Assembly (NCBI RefSeq): GCF_947503375.1
Contig: NZ_CANNDQ010000005.1
Coordinates: forward strand, 62,001 to 126,000
Length of the DNA stretch: 64,000 nt
DNA from: an uncultured Psychroserpens sp.
GTDB taxonomy: Bacteria; Bacteroidota; Bacteroidia; Flavobacteriales; Flavobacteriaceae
Direction: 5' to 3'
Part shown: piece by piece, positions 8,957 through 17,436 of the stretch
Layout: each line of letters opens with the position of its first letter
Position numbering within the stretch: the first letter of the stretch is position 1
Notes under the pieces: model-generated
What the model saw: only the letters and a program-made list of their open reading frames with translations
What the model was told of the DNA's origin: nothing
Database searches by the model: none
Position numbers and translations under genes: made by a program

Positions 8957-9696
8957 AAAAAATACTTTACATACTATTTACAGTATTACTAATTTCTTGC
9001 AATGGTGAAGATGTGCCTGATTGCTTACAAAACTCTGGAGACATTGTTCAGCAAGAGTTTGATGTAAGCTCCTTTCTAAGGATTACAGTTCTAGAACGTG
9101 TACAACTCATAGTTACCGATGCACCTACTCAAAGCGTTATTGTAGAAACAGGCGAATACTTATTAAATGATATTGAGGTAAAGGTTGAAAATGATCGTTT
9201 AATAATAGCTAACAACAATGCATGTAACCTTACTCGAGATTACGGAATAACAAAAGTTTATGTAAGCGCACCTAATCTTATTGAAATTAGAAACAGTTCT
9301 GGTTTAACAGTATTGAGCGAAGGCGTCTTAAGTTATAACAGGTTAAAATTGGTGTCAGAAGATTTTAATTCTGAGGGAAATTCTGATGGTAATTTTGATC
9401 TCAATGTTGATTGTATTGAATTAGAATGTGCCATTAATAATTTATCGAGCATGTTTATAAGTGGTGAAGTAAATAATTTATTTGTTGGATATTATTCTGG
9501 CGACGCACGTTTTGAAGGACGAAACCTTATTGCGCAACATATAGATATTTTTCAACGTAGTAGTAATGACATGATACTCAATCCGCAACAGTCTATTACA
9601 GGTGAAATAAGAAGCACGGGAGATGTCATTTTAGTCAACATTCCTCCAGTAATAGATGTTCAACAATTTTATACAGGTGAACTTGTTTTTGAATAA
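8953..9696 (+). CDS. DUF2807 (head-GIN domain) lipoprotein
   Basis: The 247-residue protein has a lipoprotein signal peptide ending LLISC (Cys at about residue 16), then a beta-helix-like DUF2807 domain: FLRITVLERVQLIVTDA (the substrate-like 'GIN' stretch), repeated short strands, and IRNSSGLTVLSEG. These proteins are exported surface or periplasmic lipoproteins of unknown role. The ATG overlaps the TGA of the PagL-like gene (ATGA), so the two are translationally coupled and may act together at the outer membrane. Confidence 0.85.
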   Translation: MKKILYILFTVLLISCNGEDVPDCLQNSGDIVQQEFDVSSFLRITVLERVQLIVTDAPTQSVIVETGEYLLNDIEVKVENDRLIIANNNACNLTRDYGITKVYVSAPNLIEIRNSSGLTVLSEGVLSYNRLKLVSEDFNSEGNSDGNFDLNVDCIELECAINNLSSMFISGEVNNLFVGYYSGDARFEGRNLIAQHIDIFQRSSNDMILNPQQSITGEIRSTGDVILVNIPPVIDVQQFYTGELVFE

Positions 9697-9698
9697 TT

Positions 9699-10595
9699 TT
9701 ATTCTGAGGTCGACTCTCTAAACAAACTTTCTAAACTTGCATTTTTTTGATTTAGTTGAAGAATTTTCAACTCGTTATCATGTGCAAAATCAAATACATG
9801 TGATCGCATATCTTCAGTTGTAGAAAATGTAATTTCATAGATAAAGGCATGCGTATTCTTTACATTTTTTACATTAGGAAGTTTCAGTAAAAAAGCATCT
9901 TCTACTCGATAATCAAACTCTACAATAACTATTTGCTCCTTTTCTTCACGTAAATTCTTTAGCTTTTTATCTGCAACAATTTTTCCTTTGTTGATTATTA
10001 TGACTCGATCACATATGGCCTCAACCTCTTGCATGATATGGGTTGATAAAAATACTGTTTTGTCTTTGCCTATTGTAGTGATTAAGTGTCTAATATCTAC
10101 CAATTGATTTGGATCAAGTCCAGTAGTAGGTTCGTCAAGAATTAAAACCTCAGGGTCATGCAGTAATGCATTGGCAAGACCAACACGTTGACGGTAACCT
10201 TTTGAAAGTTGCCCTATTTTTTTATGTGCTTCAGGTGTTAATCCAGTAAGTTCGATCACTTTATTTACATGTTGTTTTGAAATATTGTATACACTGGCAT
10301 TAAAGTTCAAATACTCTTTAACAAACATCTCTAAATATAACGGATTGTGCTCTGGCAGATAACCAACACTTTTTTGTACCTCTTGTTTTTTATCCAAAAC
10401 ATCAAAGCCATTAACTTTTGCATGCCCATCAGAAGCGTTGATATAGGTTGTTAAGATTTTCATTAAAGTTGATTTTCCTGCACCATTAGGACCTAGAAAA
10501 CCTACAATTTCACCTTTATTTACAGTAAATGAAATGGTGTCAAGAGCCAATTGTTTTCCATAAGTTTTCGATAAATTTTCAACTTCAATAGACAT
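9699..10595 (-). CDS. gldA: Gliding-motility ABC transporter ATP-binding protein GldA
   Basis: The ABC ATPase shows Walker A GPNGAGKST (35-43), signature LSKGYRQRV, Walker B VLILDEPTTGLDP and the H-loop STHIMQEVEAICD. It matches GldA closely in the conserved stretch KILTTYI...VQKSVGYLPEHNPLY. I place the start at the internal ATG at 10595 (MSIEVENLSK), which gives 298 residues, the length of known GldA. The longer in-frame start at 10625 adds ten unconserved residues. Its partner membrane subunits (GldF, GldG) are not in the window. The gene is convergent with the DUF2807 gene, with only 2 bp between them. Confidence 0.92.
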   Translation of the reverse strand: MSIEVENLSKTYGKQLALDTISFTVNKGEIVGFLGPNGAGKSTLMKILTTYINASDGHAKVNGFDVLDKKQEVQKSVGYLPEHNPLYLEMFVKEYLNFNASVYNISKQHVNKVIELTGLTPEAHKKIGQLSKGYRQRVGLANALLHDPEVLILDEPTTGLDPNQLVDIRHLITTIGKDKTVFLSTHIMQEVEAICDRVIIINKGKIVADKKLKNLREEKEQIVIVEFDYRVEDAFLLKLPNVKNVKNTHAFIYEITFSTTEDMRSHVFDFAHDNELKILQLNQKNASLESLFRESTSE

Positions 10596-10701
10596 ATTCT
10601 TAATTTTAATATTCAAAAATAACAATTATACATATTGCTAACCCATTTAATAATGAATTCTTCAAAACATAAGTAACTAAACAAAAAAAAATGAGTAACA
10701 A

Positions 10702-10732
10702 TTTTGATTTGAAAAAATATTACCTACTTTAG
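10702..10732 (+). promoter_or_regulatory. Promoter of the aromatic amino acid operon
   Basis: TTTTG (10702-10706), an 18-bp spacer and TACTTTAG (10725-10732) fit the Bacteroidota promoter with one mismatch in the -7 element. The predicted transcript would start near 10739, ten bases before the leader-peptide ATG. Confidence 0.6.
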
Positions 10733-10748
10733 CATTTCAACAATTAAC

Positions 10749-10826
10749 ATGAATACGACAAATCATACATATTATAACTGGTTTTATTTCTTTTTTTCTG
10801 AAAAGAACGAGACGTTGTATGTATAG
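10749..10826 (+). CDS. Aromatic leader peptide (pheA operon attenuator)
   Basis: This 25-codon ORF begins MNTTNHT and then runs YYNWFYFFF (residues 8-16, eight aromatics in nine), ending ETLYV and a TAG stop at 10824. Nine of 25 codons are Tyr, Phe or Trp. It sits between a promoter and an intrinsic terminator, directly upstream of the pheA-tyrA-DAHP synthase operon. This is the layout of a classical amino acid attenuator: ribosomes stall at the aromatic codons (10770-10796) when charged tRNA is scarce. Ribosome stalling is inferred from the arrangement; the ORF and its composition are read directly. Confidence 0.85.
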   Translation: MNTTNHTYYNWFYFFFSEKNETLYV

Positions 10827-10856
10827 TTTTAAAACATAAATTAAATATAAGTCTCG
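10808..10856 (+). promoter_or_regulatory. Antiterminator helix of the aromatic attenuator
   Basis: CGAGAC (10808-10813) in the last third of the leader ORF is complementary to GTCTCG (10851-10856), the 5' arm of the terminator; TT (10815-10816) and AA (10849-10850) extend it past a bulged G. This helix excludes the terminator. A ribosome paused at codons 8-16 leaves 10808-10816 free to pair; a ribosome reaching the stop at 10826 covers it. Confidence 0.7.
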
Positions 10857-10879
10857 ATGAAAATCGGGATTTTTTTTTT
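10852..10879 (+). terminator. Attenuator terminator before pheA
   Basis: TCTCGAT (10852-10858), a GAAA tetraloop (10859-10862) and ATCGGGA (10863-10869) make a 7-bp stem with one G-U pair, followed by ten consecutive T (10870-10879). It is a well-formed intrinsic terminator placed 42 bp before the pheA start. Confidence 0.85.
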
Positions 10880-10921
10880 GAATAAATATTGATTCGTAAC
10901 GCATTAAAAATAAAGTAAAAT

Positions 10922-11749
10922 TTGATATCATCTGTAGCTATACAAGGCGTTAAGGGGTCTTTTCATCATATTGTGTCGCAGCAATACTTTAAAAAAGACA
11001 TTACTGTGAAAGAATGTCTCACATTTGAAAATGCTGTTGAGTGTCTTTTAAACAATCATAGTGATGCGGTTATTATGGCGTTAGAGAATTCTATTGCAGG
11101 ATCTATTATTCCTAATTATGCGCTAATAGATGCACATAATTTAATTATAGTGGCAGAGCATTATTTAGACGTGCAGCACCACTTAATGGCACTACCTAAT
11201 CAATCTATTAATGATATAGAAGAGGTGTACTCTCATCCTATGGCATTATTGCAGTGTAAAGCATTTTTTAAAGATTATCCACATATCAAACTCATAGAGG
11301 ATAAAGACACTGCTGAAGTTGCAAAACGAATTCAAGAAAAGCAACTTAAAAATATAGCTGCAATAGCGTCTAAATTAGCATCAGATATTTTTGAATTAGA
11401 TATTTTAGCAGAAAGTATTCAAACCATACCTCATAATGAAACACGGTTTGTGGTAGTAAAAAAACCTAATACTTCTAATAATAGTAAAAATATAGATAAG
11501 GCGTCTCTAAAATTTGAATTAGACCATAAAAGAGGAAGTTTAGCGACTATTTTAAATGTTTTAAGCGATTGTAAGTTAAATTTAACTAAAATACAATCCT
11601 TACCTAAAATTGATACACCTTGGAAATATGCTTTTTTTGTAGATGTGTGTTTTGAGTCATACAACGACTACGAAAAAGCAATAGCCATTGTTAAATTAAT
11701 GGCAGAAGAGTTTAAAGTTTTAGGTGAATATAAAAATGCAAAGCGATGA
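10922..11749 (+). CDS. pheA: Prephenate dehydratase
   Basis: It converts prephenate to phenylpyruvate. The catalytic domain (1-180) shows AIQGVKGSFHH, ALENSIAGSI, and the catalytic THR-type motif as PHNETRFVVV (Thr-Arg-Phe, about 175-180). A C-terminal ACT domain (about 195-270; LDHKRGSLATILNVLSD) is expected to bind Phe for feedback inhibition. No chorismate mutase part is present; that activity is fused to the DAHP synthase at the end of the operon. The start is a TTG at 10922: an in-frame TAA at 10916 rules out extension, and the conserved VAIQGVKGSF begins at codon 5. The 3' end overlaps the aminotransferase by 4 bp. Confidence 0.95.
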   Translation: MISSVAIQGVKGSFHHIVSQQYFKKDITVKECLTFENAVECLLNNHSDAVIMALENSIAGSIIPNYALIDAHNLIIVAEHYLDVQHHLMALPNQSINDIEEVYSHPMALLQCKAFFKDYPHIKLIEDKDTAEVAKRIQEKQLKNIAAIASKLASDIFELDILAESIQTIPHNETRFVVVKKPNTSNNSKNIDKASLKFELDHKRGSLATILNVLSDCKLNLTKIQSLPKIDTPWKYAFFVDVCFESYNDYEKAIAIVKLMAEEFKVLGEYKNAKR

Positions 11750-12891
11750 TCCAATTAGCTAACCGATTACAAAGTGTTGAAGAGTATTACTTCTCAAAAA
11801 AACTGAGAGAGGTCAATATTTTAAAGGCCCAAGGTAAACCTATAATTAATTTAGGTATTGGAAGCCCAGATCTAAATCCGCCAGAGCGTGTGCTCAATGC
11901 ATTAGTTGAGACCTTTAATGAAAATGGCGCTCATAAATATCAAAGTTACCAAGGTGTTCCAGAATTAAGAGAAGCCATATGTGGTTTTTATAAACGTCAC
12001 TTTAATGTACCTTTAAGTCCTTTAACTGAAGTATTACCTCTTATGGGAAGCAAAGAAGGTATTTTACATATTTCAATGGCTTTTCTAAACGAAGGTGATG
12101 AGGTGCTTATACCAAATCCAGGTTATCCAACGTACAGTTCAGTAACCAAATTGGTTGGAGCAAAGCCTGTGTATTATGATTTAGATGAAGATAATAACTG
12201 GCATCCAGATTTAGTAGCGCTTGAAATGAAAGGTGTTGAAAATGTAAAAATAATGTGGGTAAATTATCCTCATATGCCAACAGGAGCCAATGCTACGAAT
12301 AAACTTTTTGAAGATTTAATAGCATTTGCTAAACGCAATGATATTTTAATCGTTAATGATAACCCTTACAGTTTTATTCTAAACCGTTACCCAAGAAGTA
12401 TTTTAAAATATCGAGATGCAAGTGAGGTCTGTTTAGAGCTAAATTCGCTGAGTAAAACTTTCAATATGGCTGGATGGCGAGTAGGAATGTTGTTAGGGAA
12501 AAGTGAATATGTCAATGCTGTTTTGCGTGTGAAGAGTAATATGGATTCAGGCATGTTTCTAGGCATTCAAAAAGGAGCAATTGAAGCGCTAAATTGTTCA
12601 GACATGTGGTATCTAAGTTTAAATAGTGTTTATGAGCAAAGACGCCAAATTGTATGGCAAATTGCTGAAGCTTTGAATTGTACCTATGACTCAAATGCTA
12701 CTGGATTATTTGTATGGGCAAAATTGCCAGATTATCTAAACGCTGAAGAATACATCGATTTAATATTAAAAGAGAAATCTATTTTTATTACACCTGGAAC
12801 CATTTTTGGCACCAATGGAAATAGATATATAAGAATATCGCTTTGCGCACCTCAAGATCAACTAGAAGAAGCCTTAGCACGATTGAGATAA
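11746..12891 (+). CDS. Aminotransferase of the Phe/Tyr operon
   Basis: The 381-residue fold-type I PLP enzyme shows INLGIGSPDLNPP, HKYQSYQGVPELREA, IPNPGYPTY, VNYPHMPTGA (variant of NPTG), NDNPYSF and the Schiff-base lysine in NSLSKTFNMAGWRVG near residue 234. It sits between pheA and tyrA with ATGA overlap, so it most likely transaminates phenylpyruvate and 4-hydroxyphenylpyruvate to Phe and Tyr. Family members also act as aspartate or LL-DAP aminotransferases, so the substrate is inferred from context. Confidence 0.88.
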   Translation: MIQLANRLQSVEEYYFSKKLREVNILKAQGKPIINLGIGSPDLNPPERVLNALVETFNENGAHKYQSYQGVPELREAICGFYKRHFNVPLSPLTEVLPLMGSKEGILHISMAFLNEGDEVLIPNPGYPTYSSVTKLVGAKPVYYDLDEDNNWHPDLVALEMKGVENVKIMWVNYPHMPTGANATNKLFEDLIAFAKRNDILIVNDNPYSFILNRYPRSILKYRDASEVCLELNSLSKTFNMAGWRVGMLLGKSEYVNAVLRVKSNMDSGMFLGIQKGAIEALNCSDMWYLSLNSVYEQRRQIVWQIAEALNCTYDSNATGLFVWAKLPDYLNAEEYIDLILKEKSIFITPGTIFGTNGNRYIRISLCAPQDQLEEALARLR

Positions 12892-12895
12892 AAGA

Positions 12896-13750
12896 ATGAA
12901 TAAGATATACATTATTGGAGTAGGATTGATTGGAGGTAGTATGGCTTTAGATATAAAAGGTTTAGAATCTAATACGCATGTTTTTGGAATAGATACCAAT
13001 AACAATCATATCAAATATGCATTACAATTAGAGTTAATAGAGAGTGAAGCAACCTATGAAGCACTGTATGATGCCGATTTAGTTGTATTGGCAATACCTG
13101 TTGACAAAGCAGTTATTGAACTTCCGAAGATTTTAGATCATATATCAGATACTACTCTGGTGCTTGATGTAGGTTCCACAAAACTACCTATATGTGACGC
13201 TGTTAAAACACATCCTAAACGCAGAAATTTTTTAGCAACTCACCCAATAGCTGGTACTGAATTTTCAGGACCAAAAGCAGCTATTAAAGGCTTGTTTCAA
13301 GGAAAGACCAATATTATATGCGAAGTAGAAAAAACGGCTTTCAAACTTCAAGAAAAAGCATTAAAGCTATTTTCAGATCTAGGGATGCGTATTCGTTATA
13401 TGAATCCTGAAGCACATGATAAACATATTGCATATGTATCACACTTGTCACATATTAGCTCTTTTATGTTAGGAAAAACAGTTATTGAAAAAGAAAAGAA
13501 CGAACGCGATATTTTTGATATGGCTGGTAGTGGGTTTGAAAGTACAGTTAGGTTGGCCAAAAGTTCACCAGCGATGTGGACGCCAATTTTCAAACAAAAT
13601 AAGATTAATGTTATTGAAACTTTAAACGAATATATCAATAACCTAAAACAGTTTAAAACCTTTATGGAGTCTGATGATTTTGATGAGATCTATAACGAGA
13701 TGGAGAACACAAATCATATAAAAGATATTTTAAATGGAATACAATCGTAA
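12896..13750 (+). CDS. tyrA: Prephenate dehydrogenase
   Basis: It oxidatively decarboxylates prephenate to 4-hydroxyphenylpyruvate. The 284-residue protein has a Rossmann motif IIGVGLIGGSMAL near the N-terminus, VLDVGSTK, the conserved THPIAGTEFSGP loop and HDKHIAYVSHLSH, which holds the catalytic His. No ACT or chorismate mutase domain is fused. It starts 4 bp after the aminotransferase stop, within the attenuator-controlled operon. Confidence 0.95.
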   Translation: MNKIYIIGVGLIGGSMALDIKGLESNTHVFGIDTNNNHIKYALQLELIESEATYEALYDADLVVLAIPVDKAVIELPKILDHISDTTLVLDVGSTKLPICDAVKTHPKRRNFLATHPIAGTEFSGPKAAIKGLFQGKTNIICEVEKTAFKLQEKALKLFSDLGMRIRYMNPEAHDKHIAYVSHLSHISSFMLGKTVIEKEKNERDIFDMAGSGFESTVRLAKSSPAMWTPIFKQNKINVIETLNEYINNLKQFKTFMESDDFDEIYNEMENTNHIKDILNGIQS

Positions 13751-13815
13751 GCGCATCATATTTTGAGCGACTTACGAATTTTGAAAGAAGAATAAAATTG
13801 AATTAGAGAAGAATA

Positions 13816-14901
13816 ATGATGGAAAACAAAAAAGAATTAAGATCTTGGTTAGATGATTTTGGATTAGATCATCCCTTGGTAATTGCAGGTCCATGTAGTG
13901 CAGAAACAGAAGCTCAGGTAATTAAAATAGCACATCAACTAAAAGACAGTGATGCAACGGTATTAAGAGCAGGTATTTGGAAACCTAGAACACGACCTGG
14001 AAATTTTGAAGGAGTTGGAGCACTTGGCTTAAAATGGTTGCAAAAGGCTAAAGAAGAAACAGGAATGTTAACTACTACAGAAGTTGCCAATGCTAATCAT
14101 GTTGATTTAGCTTTACAGCATGATGTAGATATACTATGGATTGGCGCGCGAACAACTGTAAGCCCTTTTATAGTTCAAGAAATTGCAGACGCCCTTAAAG
14201 GCACAGATAAAACAGTCTTAATTAAAAACCCTGTGAATCCTGATTTAGCATTGTGGTTAGGAGCAGTAGAACGTTTTTATACTGCAGATGTTAAAAATTT
14301 AGGAGTTATCCATAGAGGGTTTTCAACCTACGAGAAAACAAGATATCGTAATAATCCTGAATGGCAAATTGCAGTAGATCTGCAAAATCGTTTTCCAGAT
14401 TTGCCATTAATTTTAGACCCATCTCATATCGCTGGCCGAAGAGATATTATTTTTGATTTATGCCAAACAGCATTAGATCTTAATTACGATGGTTTAATGG
14501 TAGAAACACATCATGATCCTGATAAGGCATGGAGTGATGCAGCACAACAAATTACTCCAGAAACCTTAATCCAATATACAAAGGATCTGCGCATAAGAAA
14601 AGAAACAGATAATGAGGCCGAGTTTAAAAACAAGCTAAATACCTTACGTACCAAAATAGATGTAATTGATCATCAATTGATTGAAATGTTAGGAAAACGT
14701 ATGACTGTTGCAGATGATATAGGTGAGTTGAAAAAATCTAGAAACGTAGCGGTTTTACAAACAAAGCGTTGGAATGAAATTTTAGGAAAAATGATTCTTC
14801 AAGGCGAAGAAAAAAACCTAAGTGAAGAATTTATCTTAAGGGTGTTCAAGGCCATTCACCAAGAGTCTATTAATCACCAAGAAAAGATCATTAATCATTA
14901 A
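13816..14901 (+). CDS. Bifunctional DAHP synthase / chorismate mutase (type II)
   Basis: The N-terminal part (1-265) is a KDO8P-type DAHP synthase (GPCSAETEAQV, RAGIWKPRTRPGNFEG, TTEVANANHV, IKNPVNPDLALW, LDPSHIAGRRD, VETHHDPDKAWSD metal-site residues). The C-terminal part (about 270-361) is an AroQ chorismate mutase (LRTKIDVIDHQLIEMLGKR). It therefore catalyses both the first step of the shikimate pathway and the branch point to prephenate. This fusion is known in Bacteroidota and probably lets prephenate act as feedback signal. Two adjacent ATGs (13816, 13819) are possible starts. Confidence 0.94.
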   Translation: MMENKKELRSWLDDFGLDHPLVIAGPCSAETEAQVIKIAHQLKDSDATVLRAGIWKPRTRPGNFEGVGALGLKWLQKAKEETGMLTTTEVANANHVDLALQHDVDILWIGARTTVSPFIVQEIADALKGTDKTVLIKNPVNPDLALWLGAVERFYTADVKNLGVIHRGFSTYEKTRYRNNPEWQIAVDLQNRFPDLPLILDPSHIAGRRDIIFDLCQTALDLNYDGLMVETHHDPDKAWSDAAQQITPETLIQYTKDLRIRKETDNEAEFKNKLNTLRTKIDVIDHQLIEMLGKRMTVADDIGELKKSRNVAVLQTKRWNEILGKMILQGEEKNLSEEFILRVFKAIHQESINHQEKIINH

Positions 14902-14904
14902 AAA

Positions 14905-14934
14905 AAAGCTGTCTAAAATAGACAGCTTTTTTTT
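14905..14934. terminator. Bidirectional terminator
   Basis: AGCTGTCTA (14907-14915) and TAGACAGCT (14919-14927) form a 9-bp stem with an A-tract before it and a T-tract after. It separates the aromatic operon from the convergent gene at 14939 and can serve both strands. Confidence 0.9.
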
Positions 14935-14938
14935 AGCT

Positions 14939-15397
14939 TTATTGTTTATTTCGCTTGAAGATAAAACGTGTAATAAAGATGCCTTTACCATCACCTTTAC
15001 CACCTTCACTTTCAACAGCACTAGTTACAAAAGCCAATTCCCAACCTTCTTCGATCATTGTATTTATCTTAGATGACAATACAGCATCATTAGCAGCTAT
15101 ATTCTGGAAACGAATACCTCCCAAATTATAGAAGTTTAAAAGTTTTGTTTCTTCAAAATTCTTAACTCTTATCTCACTTCTGTCAGATTTATTTCTTTTA
15201 TCTTTTTCTTTATCATCACTTCGTTCAGATGTATAATCTTTATAATTTCTTTCTTCAGTTGCAGATACAATTCTAGATCTACCTAATCCATTAGGCACAA
15301 TAGACTCTACACTGGTAATGATCTTGTATTCTACTTGAGCAAATGCGTCACTATATGATAAAAAAGCAATGGCAATTAAAAGTACTAGTTTTTTCAT
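14939..15397 (-). CDS. Hypothetical exported protein
   Basis: The 152-residue protein has a signal peptide (MKKLVLLIAIAFLSYSDAFA, then Q), a highly charged middle region rich in Asp, Glu, Lys and Arg (about 50-85), and a C-terminal stretch INTMIEEGWELAFVTSAVE followed by IFITRFIFKR that resembles the small DUF4177-type fold (a long helix then a Gly-Trp-Glu strand). I do not recognise a specific function. It is convergent to the aromatic operon and divergent from rsgA. Confidence 0.6.
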   Translation of the reverse strand: MKKLVLLIAIAFLSYSDAFAQVEYKIITSVESIVPNGLGRSRIVSATEERNYKDYTSERSDDKEKDKRNKSDRSEIRVKNFEETKLLNFYNLGGIRFQNIAANDAVLSSKINTMIEEGWELAFVTSAVESEGGKGDGKGIFITRFIFKRNKQ

Positions 15398-15477
15398 GTT
15401 GTTGAGTTTTTAAATTAAGGCGCTAATATAAGATTTCATAAAAATTAAAATCGTTATTTTGCCTTATAATTTTTTTG

Positions 15478-16428
15478 ATGACAGGAACCGTTTATAAATC
15501 TACAGGCAGTTGGTACACCGTAAAAACAAATCTTGGTGCTGTATATCAATGCCGCATAAAGGGTAAGTTTCGTTTAAAGGGTATTAAAAGTACCAATCCA
15601 ATAGCAGTAGGTGACGTTGTAGATTTTGAATTAGAAACACATAACGATGAGACGACAGGAATAATCAATAGCATCCATGATCGAAAAAATTACATTGTAA
15701 GAAAATCGGTTAATTTATCTAAGCAAACACATATTATTGCATCTAATATCGACCAGGTATTCTTATTGATTACTATCAATAATCCACCAACATTTACCAG
15801 TTTTATCGATCGATTTTTGGTAACAGCTGAAGCATATTCAGTGAAAACTATTTTACTATTTAACAAAATAGATACTTATGATGAAGAGGCCTTAGGTGAA
15901 GTGCGTTACTTAGCTCATATTTACAGAAAGATTGGGTACGAATGTATTGGTATTTCTGCAACAACAGGAAAACACATTGAAAAGGTAAAGTATTTAATGA
16001 CAGATAAGGTAAGTATGTTTGCAGGCCATTCTGGAGTTGGTAAGTCAACACTAGTTAATGCTATTGAACCAGATTTAGATCTTAAAACAAAGGCTATTTC
16101 AATGCAGCATAGTCAAGGTCAACATACAACAACTTTTGCTGAAATGTTTGATTTGAGTTTTGGCGCTAAGATTATTGATACACCAGGTATTAAGGGTTTT
16201 GGTGTTGTAGATATGGATAAAGAGGAAGTAGGAGATTATTTTCCTGAATTTTTTGAACTCAAACAAGATTGTAAATTTAATAATTGCTTACACTTAGAAG
16301 AACCAAAATGTGCCGTGAAAGCAGCATTAGATAATGATGAGATTTCCTATTCTAGATATAGGAGCTACCTTCAAATCCTAGAAGGTGAAGATGAACACTA
16401 CAGAACAGATAATTGGGATGAACAATAA
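15478..16428 (+). CDS. rsgA: Ribosome small-subunit-dependent GTPase A
   Basis: It is a circularly permuted GTPase that checks late 30S assembly. Order of parts: OB-fold (about 1-75), G4 FNKID, G1 GHSGVGKSTL, G3 DTPGIKGFG, and a C-terminal zinc motif CKFNNCLHLEEPKC (Cys-x4-Cys-x-His-x5-Cys). The ATG at 15478 is used; a TTG one codon earlier is possible but not needed. Length 317 is normal. It is followed 12 bp later by dtd. Confidence 0.95.
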   Translation: MTGTVYKSTGSWYTVKTNLGAVYQCRIKGKFRLKGIKSTNPIAVGDVVDFELETHNDETTGIINSIHDRKNYIVRKSVNLSKQTHIIASNIDQVFLLITINNPPTFTSFIDRFLVTAEAYSVKTILLFNKIDTYDEEALGEVRYLAHIYRKIGYECIGISATTGKHIEKVKYLMTDKVSMFAGHSGVGKSTLVNAIEPDLDLKTKAISMQHSQGQHTTTFAEMFDLSFGAKIIDTPGIKGFGVVDMDKEEVGDYFPEFFELKQDCKFNNCLHLEEPKCAVKAALDNDEISYSRYRSYLQILEGEDEHYRTDNWDEQ

Positions 16429-16440
16429 TAATGTTGTACT

Positions 16441-16893
16441 ATGAAAGCTGTTATTCAGCGTGTATCAAACGCGTCGGTAACCATTGATGCTAATGAAGTA
16501 GCAAGTATAGAGTCTGGCATGCTTATACTGCTAGGTATTGTTGATGAAGATACACCAGAAGACATCAAGTGGCTATCTAATAAAATTGTCAATCTTCGCA
16601 TATTTGGTGACACAGATAATGTAATGAATCATTCTATACTAGATGCTAATGGAGATGCTATTGTGGTGAGCCAATTTACTCTTCACGCCAGTACCAAAAA
16701 AGGAAACAGGCCTAGCTACATAAAAGCAGCTAAGCCAACAGTCGCAATCCCACTTTATGAGGCTTTTATTAATCAATTGGAGAACGATTTAGGAAAGCCT
16801 GTTCAAACAGGAGAGTTTGGTGCAGATATGAAAGTAGAACTTTTAAACGATGGACCAGTAACAATTATAATTGATACCAAAAATAAAATCTGA
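16441..16893 (+). CDS. dtd: D-aminoacyl-tRNA deacylase
   Basis: It hydrolyses D-aminoacyl-tRNAs and mischarged glycyl-tRNA(Ala). The 150-residue protein has both family signatures: SQFTLHAS (about 78-85) and the cross-subunit Gly-cisPro motif NDGPVTIIID near the C-terminus. It begins MKAVIQRVSNASV as is typical. Its stop overlaps the next start by one base. Confidence 0.96.
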   Translation: MKAVIQRVSNASVTIDANEVASIESGMLILLGIVDEDTPEDIKWLSNKIVNLRIFGDTDNVMNHSILDANGDAIVVSQFTLHASTKKGNRPSYIKAAKPTVAIPLYEAFINQLENDLGKPVQTGEFGADMKVELLNDGPVTIIIDTKNKI

Positions 16894-17435
16894 TGGCATC
16901 AATTTTTGGTCATGGTATTTTAGCATTCACACTATCTAAAGCTTTAAATCATAGCAATTTAAAAGGCTTGACCATATTGGCAATTTTATCATCAATATTA
17001 CCCGATATTGATGTATTAGCATTCTGTTTTAATATTCCATATGAACATATGTTTGGACATAGAGGATTTACACATTCAATAGTGTTTGCGGTGTTATGGT
17101 CTTCGTTGTTAACCTTTATTTTTTCTAAAACGTATCGATTATCATTTTTTATAGTTTTGTTTTTGTCAACCTTATCTCATGGAATTTTGGATGCAATGAC
17201 TACAGGAGGAGAAGGTATTGGGTTTCTTATTCCGTTCAATGATGATCGTTATTTCTTTCCATTTAGAGTAATAAAAGTATCACCAATTGGGATCGAAAAT
17301 TTTTTTTCAGAATGGGGAATTCAAGTCATTTTAAGTGAAATAAAATTCATATTATTGCCTTGTACTTTGTTATTAATGGTAATATTTATTACTAAAAGAA
17401 TAACTAAAAACTCTAACAAATCTACTCATATCTAA
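16893..17435 (+). CDS. YdjM-like membrane-bound metal-dependent hydrolase
   Basis: The 180-residue integral membrane protein shows the DUF457/YdjM signature: HGILAFTLSKAL, ILPDIDVLAF (conserved Pro-Asp-Asp/Ile-Asp), HRGFTHS (His-Arg-Gly-x-Thr-His-Ser) and LSHGILDAMT. The His and Asp residues are thought to bind metal in these proteins. Four or so hydrophobic helices are visible. Biochemical role is not established. It overlaps dtd by one base, so it belongs to the rsgA-dtd unit. Confidence 0.82.
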   Translation: MASIFGHGILAFTLSKALNHSNLKGLTILAILSSILPDIDVLAFCFNIPYEHMFGHRGFTHSIVFAVLWSSLLTFIFSKTYRLSFFIVLFLSTLSHGILDAMTTGGEGIGFLIPFNDDRYFFPFRVIKVSPIGIENFFSEWGIQVILSEIKFILLPCTLLLMVIFITKRITKNSNKSTHI

Positions 17436-17436
17436 C

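Noticed and set aside
10596..10625. Longer N-terminus for gldA
   Set aside because: The ten extra residues are not GldA-like; the start at 10595 gives the exact 298-residue family length.
10737..10931. 64-codon minus-strand frame across the aromatic leader region
   Set aside because: It is antisense to the leader peptide and attenuator, has no recognisable domain, and its composition simply mirrors the T-rich leader.
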